Below the pieces are notes generated by a model. The model saw only the letters and a program-made list of their open reading frames with translations. It had not been told where the DNA came from and ran no database searches. This document shows, one piece after another, positions 9,050 to 21,200 of a stretch of 64,000 nt of DNA; position 1 is the stretch's first letter, and the number at the start of each line of letters is the position of its first letter. The position numbers and the translations under genes are program-made. Source of the stretch: Cyanoderma ruficeps (Eukaryota > Chordata > Aves > Passeriformes > Timaliidae). The stretch is from assembly GCA_008694505.1 (NCBI GenBank), contig VZDJ01007755.1:14919015-14983014 (forward strand). Reading direction: 5' to 3'.

Positions 9050-11326
9050 TTGCTCTTGGAGCTCTAATGAAGGAGCCACAGCTCTCAGGCTCCCCTGCAA
9101 ATTGGGACCTGTGTACTCTGCTGCTACTTCAGTGTCAGCCTGTCAGAAATGTAATGCATAAATGAACAACTTCCCTAAAACACCTTTATTTTAAGCCTTT
9201 TGTGTGTGTGTGTGTCCACTTATGTTTATTCAAAATTAAAGATTGCTGGAAAAATTTCAAGAGTGATTTCTCAACACCCTTCAGCTGAATCCTCAGCTTT
9301 TACTCACCACAGCGATATTTTTAGCTGCTTCCTTTGCTGCTGTTGATTTTTCTCTGTGTGGTTCTAGTAGACTTCAAAAGTAGCAGAGGGAGGTTGGTCT
9401 GCAGTAAGGGCAGCATACTGTGTCTGATGCCTTGGCTTTGAGTCATTCAAGTTCAGTGTAGTCATACTGAGCTCTTACTCTGATGCAGGGTGACCGGATG
9501 GGGGGTTGTTCTCACCTTGCTGGTGACAGCTCTTGTTTTGTGGGTGAGGCATCTGCAGTGCACATGAAGGGACAGCGTTGAAACTCTTGGGCTCAGTAGC
9601 ACCAGTGGTTAATTACTGAGCATCCTCTAGCTGAGAGCTCCCCTGGAGAAGTAGCAGAAGAAGCATGTGGTGTGTCTGACCAGTGTGTGGGGTGGGAGCA
9701 TGGGTGTGTGGGTTTAGCATGAAAGAGGAGGGGAAATCCGCTTGCCTTGCCCTCCTCCCTTCATTTCTGCTTGAGGTGGCTTGAGACTCTTTTTGACCTT
9801 TTGCCTGAAATGTGGGGAAGAGGAGAGGCAAGGAAGGTGAAGTGGACTTAAATAGCTTCCTTCCTTCTTAACAAGGACTGGCTGTTTCACCTGTCACATG
9901 CCTGATAAATTCCTTCCCTTGTATTGAAATCACCCCATTCATCTGAAGTGCTGTAATTAACCCATCTAGTTTTGATGCCAAGTTGGAAAGACCTAGCTGA
10001 GAGTTGGGTTGACAAGTTGGAAAGTGTAAATGGGAGCACAGATGTCCTAACAGAATCCTATGGCTGTAGCACAAACTGTGTTTGAAATTCAGATAAAGAG
10101 GGAGCCTGCTTCAACTGATTGCCTTTTTGAGGGTTTCCCTGTGTTTCTAATGATTTTTTAACTAGCAGCACTGGCTAGTCACAAAAAAAGCTTGTGTGCT
10201 ATTCTTCCTTATCTCAGATATGACAGTGATACTGGCTGTTTGTGGTTTTTTGTAGTCTTTTATCAAGTTGATCAGTACTAGTTTCCATCTTGGGTTTAGA
10301 AAATGTTGTGTCTTTCTTGTCATGATAAAGTAGTTTCTGGAAACTCTCCCTAGACTGTTGCAAGACCAGGTTCACATTTTGCTCAAGTTTTTAAAATGCT
10401 TTTTAAGGGATGGAGGAAATAATGAAGTGCTCTAAGCTTATGTGGTTTGGCTAATCAGCAGTTCAGAAAAAACTGTTGACCTTTTTGTTTTATTTTCTCT
10501 TGTCGCTTAATTTAGCAATGCTGAAGTATGTATCTTGCTGATTATCTCTTTGAAAATACAGTTTCTCAGAAATAAAACCCACTTTCTCTGAAAACACACA
10601 CTGATCAGTGACTGACAGACTTGGCAGTGAAAAAGTAATTGTTTTTTGAGGAAGAACAGATAAGGCAAAGCTATGTGGTCCATGAAACCATGTGAAGAAA
10701 ACTTAAGTTCTCTGACTGATTCTACTAAGAATATGATTTTTTTTTCCCAGCACAAATACTTGAAAAAATCATATTCCTTAGCAGGGATGGCAGTGCAAAA
10801 TTCCCCAGCCTTTGAATCTGCTTTTTTTCCCTCCGAGTACCGTTTGAAAATAAAATAGTCAGAAACGTGGTTTCAGTGTCAGCCTCAAACTGCTGCAAAA
10901 TCAGCTTTCTGAAGCTGCTGCCAATCCAAAGCAGTATGTGTAACACAGTTACAGTTTGATTTTTGAAAAGCAGAAGTAACTTTAATGTCCTTTCAGAACT
11001 TTGTTTTGCCTTCCTTTTGGGGTTTTTGACACACTTCCCAAGCAACCTTATTATTGGTTTTATCTCTTAGAAGTCTTTGTGAATTACCTTTTTCAGGAGA
11101 CTTTCAGTGTGTTACTTTTGAGATGCACTTGAATACAATTTTTTGTTGTTTCCACTGAAAGTACTCTAGATACAAGCTGTTCTGTTCAGGTTTAGGCATT
11201 GGAAAATATCAAAAGCAAAGAATAAATAAAATAATAATAATAAAAAGCTAAGGAAAATGAGGTTTATTCTAAGTAGGAAGTACAAATGTGTCAAAATGGG
11301 CATGGCATGTAGAACGTACAGTGACT

Positions 11327-11366
11327 CAATACAAAATATAGTATTACAATACTAAATATAGTATTA
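11327..11366. repeat. 20-bp tandem duplication (x2, one mismatch)
   Basis: Two adjacent 20-bp units starting CAATAC and ending TATAGTATTA differ only by A/T at the seventh base. The AT-rich units also contain TATAGTATTA/TAATACTA complementarity, so the locus can fold into a weak hairpin. Confidence 0.85.
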
Positions 11367-11994
11367 GTTGAGTTGTTAATGCGTTGTATTGATGTATGGA
11401 AGTAGCACTATACTACTGTGTAACTGGCAAAATTATCCCCATGGTACAGAGGAGGATGATTCAACACTTCAGAGTTTACTGTGGTAATTCATTAAGAAAA
11501 GATCTCTCCTTCTTGTGCTAAAGTAGAATTTTAACCACTCTGTTTTCCTCAGTACAGTATATTCGCTTCCAAACTGCCAGTGGATGTAATGGGGATCATG
11601 AACGTAATAGTAGGCTAGATTTGCCGTACAGGATAATGATATGGTAGTAGCTGTGATTGTCATGTAAAATATTCAGAAGCATGTGTGTTGTTTTAATTGT
11701 TGAGAGATACAAAGGCATCAGGTCAAATCTGTATCTTTCCAGGAAAAAAATATAATAGATGAGATTTTTTTTTTTAATGTAGATTTCACAAGCCCATGTC
11801 CAAATTTTTGCTGAAACAGCAAAACACATTCTTCCTCCTCCTGCTTGGTAACTCAGCTGACTATTGTAACTTATTAAGGCATTTTTATTTCTGTAAAGTG
11901 CTGAACTGATTTGACCGGACACTTCTCTTGCTACAGGGTTATGATCTTACCAGTGTTAGTTGTGATGAAATGCCCTGGTGTTGTGGAGTTCTTG

Positions 11995-12240
11995 CATTGT
12001 TCTGTGTAGATTACCAGCAGCAAGGCTGCCAGAGCTGCCCAGCTCCCCTGACCCTCACAGCAGCTGCCCCTTGCCTGGCACAGGGGGCTGGCAGTGCCCT
12101 CACTGGCCCCATCTCTCCTGCAGGGAGCTGGCTCAGGCTCCAGCCACAGGAGCACTGCCACTGGAGCAGTGGCCCTGCAGCGCTGCCTGGGGCTCAGGGT
12201 TCTGCGGGTCTTCTCAGGCTCTCCTCCCAAGAAGGGAACT
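11995..12240. other. GC-rich, CpG-poor patch inside AT-rich intron
   Basis: A block of about 240 bp is visibly much richer in G+C than its flanks but has few CpG dinucleotides, so it is not a CpG island. It contains repeated GCTGGC/GCCAG-type words and a perfect short hairpin, CCACTG-GAG-CAGTGG. Both strands stay open in several frames because of composition. It might be a degraded minisatellite, a captured GC-rich fragment or an old repeat. No function is assigned. Confidence 0.55.
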
Positions 12241-15200
12241 GATGCTATAAGGAAAAATTAAAATGTCTTCCCCCCTCCCTGCCCCCCAATTTTTATAAAA
12301 TCAAAAAGCTCCAAAAAAGCCCCACACTGAAAAGCTTTAATTGTCTTTAATGATAGTGGTCTGAAATAGGTGTTACTTACTTTATCTGAAGGGAGTAGAT
12401 TTTTAGGAGGGGAAGGGAGCAGATATGAGCTTTCCAACCTATCTAGAAAGGGTTAAATAACTGAGCTAGCAGAATTTTGAAAGCAGAGGATGAATACTCT
12501 ATGAGAGGAAAGAGATGGAAGTAATAAGTTAAAATGGAAAATAAGAAGGAGAGGAAAACAGGGTGAGAATACCTTACCAACTATCTTGTTGCAGCATATC
12601 AGTTCAGGAGCTAGATTAATGTCTGTGTACCAGTGTGATTTTACTAGGTTAGTTTAATGGATTCAAGAAGCAAAAAATAATGTCTCTGTTTGGAGAGGGG
12701 CTAACACTGGAGGAAGAAGTTGGGGGGGGAACCCTTCTTTCCTAATGTTAAATAACAAACATAGTAGGTGCACTGAAACAAAATCTGATCAAGGAAAAGA
12801 TAAACCCAGAGGGATGGCAGAGAAGGACTATGCATTTTTTTTCTTTAAAGTGGAAAAACTAGAGGAAAATATAAAAGAACAGTTAAGGGGCAGGGAGGGA
12901 AGTCTGGGTTTTCTTTGACTTTAGAGTGAGTTTAAAAAAAAGTGAGTAGGACTTAATTTAAGTGCATCATATTATTTCCTCTTAGGGCAACTAAAATCTA
13001 AAGGGTTTTTTCCTTAACCTTCAAAAATGTGAAATTTAAAACAGTGGTTTCCTGTGGAGTTTTGTGTTGGAGTAAGCATTGGTTCTTGGGTATGTATTCT
13101 GAAAGAAATCTGCTGTCAGCACAGTGGTAAAATGGCCTATAAGCATTGCGTTTGGTTTTTTATGCCTAATGGACAATAAAGTAGTTTCCTCAAGCTACTT
13201 GAAGTACTCCTTGTAAACTAAAGTGTCCGGATCAATTTCTCATTCGCATCTTACTAAAGCTCACTGAGGAAGTTAGGAAAACACGTTTTTGATCGGAGTG
13301 CTGTAGAGGCTAGTCATATACTCTCTTAATCCTTAAGCTACTTCATAAAATTCCTGAGAAGAACCTCAGTGGGTTCCTGCTTTCAAAGACAGCTTCATCC
13401 CACCTGGATGCCAAACAGAGAGAGCAGCTCCACTGTCTGGTGGGAGGGCACACGGGAAGTGTACGGGGTCGAGGGGAGACAGTTGGAGTGTCTTGTTCTT
13501 CCCATGTTTATCTGATTCACTGTTTCCTAGTGGAATACTATGATTGTTGAATTATTTGCATGAATAGCTGTCTGCATCCGAAATGACTTGTACATGCTAG
13601 TCTATTCTGTGTATGTTAATGCCTGAATTTCTCTTGTGTAATTAGTTCATGTTACATGACAACCTTAAAAGCCTCGGTGGTGTGCTTGATCAAAACACTT
13701 TTTTTTTTTCCCCCTAAGGAAACACATGGTGTCACAGCTCTGAGAAGTCAGGAATTTCTTGCTGGTAGGTAGATGGCTGGGTGCTAGCTTTCAGCAACCC
13801 ATTCTTGAGAAGAAGTTAAGCTGGTATCATACTGTACTCCACTTTTTCATAAATATATTCAAAACTTTTATGATCTATCAAGTTTCTGCCTATACATCTG
13901 CATGAGTAGGAGGCTGAAATCAATATTTACAGGGTCTGCTTTCATAGTTTATATATGCAGCTATACCAAAATATATGGTTATGCATTTCATAAGAAGCTT
14001 ATTCAAGGGGAAGTATTCATCTGATTAGTGATATCTGCTTTTTTAACAACAGTAGGAGGATGCTTTGAGCACAATTGTATAAGGAATGTGCTTTGGAGAA
14101 GCTGTCAAATATGCTGGCCGTTGTTGTGACTTGAAAATTGTGTTTAACACAATTACTGAAAAGTGGCCACCACAACGCTGAGCCTCCCTGGAGCAGCAGG
14201 CGTGCTGCCTGCCTGCCAGTGGGACAGCGCCACAAAAGTTAGTTGTGTTTCAAGACATTGGAGATGCTGTACCAGCTAATGGAAGGCTGTAAGCAGGATA
14301 CAGGGTACGTGGCAGAGGTGTTATTCTGGCTGCATTAGTGAAAGAGTCAAAAAGGAGGTGGGGGAAAGGATCCCCATCTGTAAAAATGGAAAGTGTGTTA
14401 GCTGTTCCTAAAGCGCATTTTTTGGTGACTTGTGAGACTGTTAGCAGTCTCAGTCTGGGTCTTAGTGGGCAAGTATCCTTGCAGTGGAGGCTACTGAACT
14501 CATGCTGGTTGTCCCTGCTGTGAGCAGCCTGGATGGTGAAGAGCTGCTCTTGCCCCAGAGGTGAGCTCCTGACCAGCAGGACAGGGCGACAGCCATAAAA
14601 GAAAGCTCATTCTGCCAGTGGTGCACTTGCTGCCTGGATGGTCTGCTAGGCTGTTGGTGTGATGTTACCTTAAAGCAACAGACTCCTGTACCAATTTAAG
14701 TGGAAAAACAGGACTAATGGCCAAATTTCTACACCCTGTATCTTTCAATAATTGTGAAAAATAGCAGTTTGCTTCTCCTTCCTCCTGGTTTCACCATCTT
14801 TTTCATATAACTCACCGACTTTTACTTATGACTTCTTGTCTCTAGTAATTTCTTAATGAAGCAGACAATTATATTTTATTTTATCCTGTGTGAGCTGCTT
14901 CTCATAATTTATTCTTGTTTCCCTCCACTCTGTTTCCACTCCAGGCAAAAATTATTTCCAGTGAAGAAGGGCTGGATGTGTGTCATTCCAGCACTGTTGT
15001 AAATGACCCTACAGATTTGCTTGTATACCCCATTTTCTCACCTACAATGCATGCAAGGAAGGTCATAGGGGGCCTGTCCCCATACTCCATCCCCACATCG
15101 GTGGCCAAGAGCAGATGTCTGTGGAAGGGAATAGAAACGGACAGTAGGTGATGCTTTTCATCATATGGGTGTTCTAAAGATGTTTGCCACTTCTCCCTCT

Positions 15201-18200
15201 GAGGTGCGACATGTCAGGAGCACATTAATAATTAAAAAACAGATATTAACAGTCACATTGGGCCTGTGGGATGTATGGACCCCTTTACATTTTCCTCTCA
15301 AACTGTTTTGATGGGAACGTTGATTACAGACAAGGTAAACTTGTTTGTACTTCATTCATTAATAACAAACTATAAACTGCCCTGCCTCCCCTCCCCACAG
15401 GCAAGGCACTTGAGGAGATGCCAGGCAATTAAAGCACTTAAGACAGTAATTACAGTCAAATATACAACAAAAATAAAATCACTGCACATGATTTTTTTTT
15501 ATGCTTGGTTTTGTTCTGTGCTTTTATTAAACCGCAATTCTTGCCTCATGATTGAACAGGAATCTCTCAACTGGTAATACCGAAGTGTTTGACAAGCTTT
15601 CTTTGGTTCATCTGGGTATTTAGTAAACTCTTTGATGGTCTTCTGAATCCCTACTGAATTCATCACAGCTCAGATTCCTGCTTTTTAGATGTACCTTGCT
15701 ATGTAAAGCTGGTGTACCTCTGAGCCTTAGCACCAATTGGTAGGGAGGTGATAACAATACTATCTTGAAACTCTTCCTTTCTTACTTTTCTTGCTGGTTT
15801 TCTTACTATACAAGGAGTAGCATCTCTAGTTATTGTGATGCTTTGGAGGTGAAGACAGAATTAGGCTGAGGTATTCAGTTGGCTTCAGATACTTGAATCT
15901 GATGCATTTTAAACTCCAGAAATTAATGTCCACAAGTTTGATTTGTAAACCTATTTACTGAGTTAGCATCCTGCAGTAGAAAGTTGTGTGTATGTCAGCT
16001 CAGTATTTTAAAGTGATATTCTAAGGGACTTCAATATTCCAGATAAAGTACACTTTAAAAAGACAGAAACTTAGCTGTAATGAGATCCAGCTGGTGTGCA
16101 TAAACCTTTCACATTATGTTACACAGTTAAGCTGGTAAGTAATGTATGGGGAAAAGTTCTGGTGGCTTATTCTTTTGTACTGGAGTTTTATGAGGCTGTA
16201 TAAATGCTGTAAGTATTTAATGGGGGGAAATGCAGGATTAAAAGCAAATAGCTGATGATGTATGGTACAGAAATGTCATAGAGCAAATGTGTAGTAGTAT
16301 CCTTTCAGTAAATATTAAATGACCGAAACTTGACAGTGTCCACCTACGTTAAAGCAGCTCTCATAAGAACAATTTCCAATTGATTGGTTTGATTAATGTA
16401 ACTATTTCAGAAGTAGGTCATTTTGTGCTGGATGGCATCAGAGTGTAGATTCTCTCTGACTAATGTTTTGACTGGTCTTTTTATTCAGTAAAATCTACAT
16501 CACTGTGGTATTCAAAAGCAGAGGACAGGTTCATGAGCTCACCATAACTTAACAACCTGTTCTCCTTTTAACAAACTGTAATTACAGAAACATAAACTAC
16601 ATCTTCATTTACTTCAACGGTAAGAGCATGGGAGAAGAATGTGGGAAGGCATCCTTTGTGCCACCATCAATTTACTTGCCTACCCTGCAGTTGTTTCATA
16701 AACATCCTAGAAAGCTCCTGAAAATACCGAATGTGGAATGTGCCAAAAGTGGTTAAAATGCAAAACTCTGTCCTCTGACAGACAAGCCCTGGCGAATCTT
16801 AGCTTGATGTTACTGCCCTCGGCTGCCCTCCTCCTTTGTGGAAGGCTTTTGCTCCCTTGTGGAGTCAGCAGAAGGAACCGTGTGCCTGTACTTCAGCTAC
16901 AACAAAACTTTGTCAAGGGATTAGTATTTTTAGGGTACTGTCATTGTCACTGGTAAACTGAGCTGCCACGTTTAGTCTGTGAACTGGAACAGAGGAGGCA
17001 GGGGCATGTAGTCTGTTTTGCCAGCTCTGCTGTGGGGGTGGTAGCCCTGGGAAGAGGAGTGGTTAAAAAAGAGTTGTCCAAAATTGCGCAGCTATTTGCT
17101 GCATGATGATGCTGGAGCCCTCAGCTATCCTCATTTAAAGGGAATGGTCAGGGAGGTATCATAACATATTTAAAGCTTAGGTAGCTGCTCTTATGAGGAG
17201 TATAATTTACAATAATTGCCACTTTTAATAATGAACTGATCTATTTGAGATGGCTCAATGCCCGCTAAACAGTTAAAATGACAACCTAATTTTAAGGTGC
17301 TGTTACCAGTGTAGGTATATTGACCTCAAGCTGTTCAGAGGGATATTGTGGGGTGATTTTTCCCCCAAAGGAAAGGTATATTATGCTTAGGCACCCTCTT
17401 ACAAAAGGCAAGCTTCATTTCAAACTAGAAATAAATCTTCACTTTCTCAAGATTTATTCAGTGAAAGGTGAAAGGAACATTCAGAACATGAGTGAATAAT
17501 AAAAATCTTCTGGTTATGTGGGTTTGTAAGTTCTCGTAAATCAGTCAGCAAGTTCCCAGTCAGGACAACCACATCCCATATTCTGATATTGCAGCCACTG
17601 CAAAACTCAAGAGAGGGATGTAATCAACCCCTAATAAAAGTGGCGAGCCAAAGGAGCAGCATTAAAAAAACCAACATGCTGTCTTTCAGATTTCTGACTT
17701 AATTTTTTTGCAGGCTGTCAGTACACCAACAAACTCTTTAAATCTTCCTCCCTTTCCTCTGTGGGTCTCCACCTTGCCTCTTTCTGCTTGGTAAAGAAGC
17801 AAGCAAAAACAGCATATGGGACTTTGTGCAGGGAACATGGGCTGAAGACTTTTAATAGCTTATACATAAGGATTTGATGTTGCTCAGTGTTTTGTGATCC
17901 TTGTTTTTAAAGAAATGCTCATGTAAAAAATGGAGAAGAAATAGGTTAAAAGTCAAAGCAGTGATAATGAGTGCTCCTCTGTTTTTCTCACTGCTCTAGA
18001 GGCTGAGGTCCCTCACTGCTGCTGGTGAAGTCAGCATGACGAGTGGGGCTGCACTGCTGGGCATCAGCCCTGACTCAGGATTTCCAGCAAGGGTGATCTC
18101 TGGGCACACAGCATCACGTCACCCAAATGTCCTGGGTTAAAAAACGAGGATAAAGAAGCATTGCTACTCAGCAGCCTTGGATCACTTGGCAGGTCTGTGC

Positions 18201-21200
18201 TTCTTGCCAGCTTCTCACTGTGTGCAGGACCTGTGAATAGCCAGCGGACCTGCTGAAGCTTTGGGAGCAGTGGCTGAAGGTGCTGCTAGGGATGACTGAG
18301 TACCCAACACCTTGTGTGCTTCTCCTGTATGAATTAGCCTCGCTGGAAGTGAGACGTGAGCTTGCTTCAACCTCAGAATGGCTGATTCCAGTGCTCTGCC
18401 AGCCTCTAGCCAAAAGCTGGCCTGAATTGACCCTGCTTGGCTTGAGATCTGGTGGGATCGCAGTGCAGTGGGAATAAGAGGCGCTTTATTCTCCATCGTA
18501 GATAGGCTGTGATTAAACTTGGTAGTCATGAGGCCAGATTTACTGCTGTGCTCTGCCTGTTTTGCGTTGCACAACAGCGCAAACACCCAGAGAGCGAGCA
18601 AATTTGATCCGTGTTTCCTAAGGATTGTGAAATTCTCCTTCTGTACAAATTTGCTGGCTAAATTTAAAGCATGAATTATAAAAAGGGCCTTTCCTCCTAG
18701 AGTAAATGTGATTGTCCTTTCTGTAGGGCTGTAAGATAAATGTTCTTAGTCTTCATGGGAACTTTTTTGGCATGCTATCCTTAACATGGTTTTGGCTCAT
18801 CTTCCCTGTTGCACACTTGACTAACTTGCAGCTATTTAACTGAGATGCGAAAGAAAAACGTTTCTTCGGCACTTGGACTTGATGACAGTACTACAAGAAA
18901 CCCGCAGTAAGGCAGGCATTTGTTTTGCACTGTTTAGAGGCTTTTTAAAATCCTCCAAAGTCTGCTGTGGTTCTTAATTTTGGTCAGTTTCCTCTGACTG
19001 CCATTGCAAGTAGACTTTCTCTTGCTAATCTGCTGCCTGAAATACTCTTTGTTCAGGAAAGCAAGTCTCTTTCTGTTGTAATCAGGGCTAGGAATTCAGC
19101 TGCAGGGTCACTCTTTGTGCTGTAGAGTTCACTGACCATGTTTTGCTTCTGGCAGTCCTAGCTTTGGCCCCTTTACACAGATCAATGCCAGGCTAACCCC
19201 ATTTATTGCTACTACTGAATCAAAACTCTGCTTCTCCTATTTAATTTAGCTCAAAATAGATGTAATGCAAACAAGCGTCAGCATGGAAAAAGAGCCAGAA
19301 GAAGGGAGAGAAGAAAAGAACACACTCAGGGTGTTTTTGAATTAAATATACACTAAATGGTGCCAGGCTGCAGGTCGGAAGAATTATTTGGAATTGCATT
19401 GTTAGACCCTTTATAAAAATCAATCATCACCATTGATTCTAATTTGCATATGAGTATTAGAGTTTGTCTGCTTGTCTTCTGTTCCTTTTTTGTGTTTAAA
19501 ACCATTTTTAATGTAACTGCTACTGCTTAAGCTCAGCCATGCATTCACATTTCTCCTGGGTTTCTTAGTCCTAGATGAACCTCCCGGCTTGCTTCACTGT
19601 GCCCTCACGAGGTGAACCTCCATCCATTACTGTATTCCACAGTGTCAGCATCCTAGAAACTTCCAGACTTGCTTTTGGTCAAGTGAGGCTGCTGTTGGCA
19701 GAAGTGTGTTGTTCTTGGTGGAGCTACTTGATGCTGAGCACTTTGTAAGACTCATCACTATGAGATGGGTTAAGAGGTTTTGTTGAAGCGTGTGGCAGGC
19801 AAGACTTCTGTGGCTATCAAACTCTGGGAGTCTAACACAATTTTTTTCTGTGTCTGTGGCACACCTCAGTGTGAGAACGTGTTGGGCACCTCAGGACTTA
19901 CTTGAATTTAAATGGCAAGACATTCATGGTGTGGTTGGCATCCAGCTATCTTTCCTGGCCAGGGCTGGAGTTAGGAATTCCACTTGCCACACCTCATTCC
20001 AAGCTGGTTCCCAAATATGTGAAATAAGGCACACACATACCCTCACCCGTTGTTGATTTCTGGATTGAAGTTCTGTTCGTTGTGCAAGGCAGTGTGGGTG
20101 GAAATCATGAGGTCTGGTTTTTCTGCTGAAAAACAAAATCTAGCCATTCATCCTTCCAGTCTACCCCCTTTCCCCACAGATAAACCTCTTCCCAAGCTAT
20201 TTAGTTTTGGTTCTTCAACTCTGAGATAGTGTTCATCAGAAATCAAGTGTTTAATTGATTGTATTTGTAATGGGAGGGAAGATAGCTGAGACCATCTACA
20301 ACTTTGGGATTGTTACTGAAGTTAAGTTCTCTTATGCTCTACTGGGTGATCACCCCAAGACTCCTGAAACTCCTGTTTGTTTCAGATGTTCCTTTATTTC
20401 TGACAAATCTTTTGTTCTTGAAGCCAGGCTTCTCAAATATTTTTTCTGGAGGAGAGACCTATCAACTGAAATGTTTGGCATTTGGGAAGAGTTTGCTTTT
20501 GGGTTGGGTTTTTTTTCCCCCTACTCTTAGCAATTTAATGCCTCCTCCTCTTTCTCTCTGCAGTTTCTTTTTCCTTGCAGAGGTTTGTTGTTTCCAAAGG
20601 GGATCCTTTGGTTTCCCATGCCTGACATGTGCTTGTGTCTCTGTTGCACCCTGTCCTTGCCCTTTTTAGGAATGCCAGTGCTTCAGCCTCTGCTTTTTTC
20701 CTTTTCCGCACCAGGGAGAGAGCTGGTGGTTTCCTCCACTGCTCCTGAGTGGGAGGCAAGCATGAAGTGAGATACAAGCTGTAAGGCCTTCCTGATATTT
20801 CCCTCAAATTTACCTGGTTCCAGATAAAATCCTTTGCAGTCATCTCCCATACTTTATCTGAGATTGGTTTTTTAAAGACTCAGGATGTGTTGCCATATAC
20901 AATTGTCCCTTTACCTGTCGACCTTTCCTCTTGTAAACGTTTCTTCCATTTTTCAGGTCCCTGTTGCAATGTGGTGGGTTTCTTGCATACGGGTTTAAAA
21001 CGTTATTTCATCAGAGTTGATGATTTTCTGCACCTGACACCTTCTCATACTTTTGATACTCAAAACTGTTCTTCTAATGACTTTTTTAAAAATTTTTTTT
21101 GTCCCTAATCTTGTAGTCTTTATCCTTCTTAAAAGCTGTTTTTTCTGTATTGCAGAAGATAGGTTCAAAACTCTGTTTGGGCCTAGAGAGGCCCCTGAGC

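Larger units (their letters stand above)
4488..11994. other. Intron 1, non-coding segment
   Basis: No coding or RNA gene is recognised. Contents are AT-rich intronic DNA with scattered poly-T runs, a short (TG)7 at 9200-9215, and three short tandem duplications annotated separately. Open frames here are under about 135 codons, have no recognisable domains and no splice context. Confidence 0.6.
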
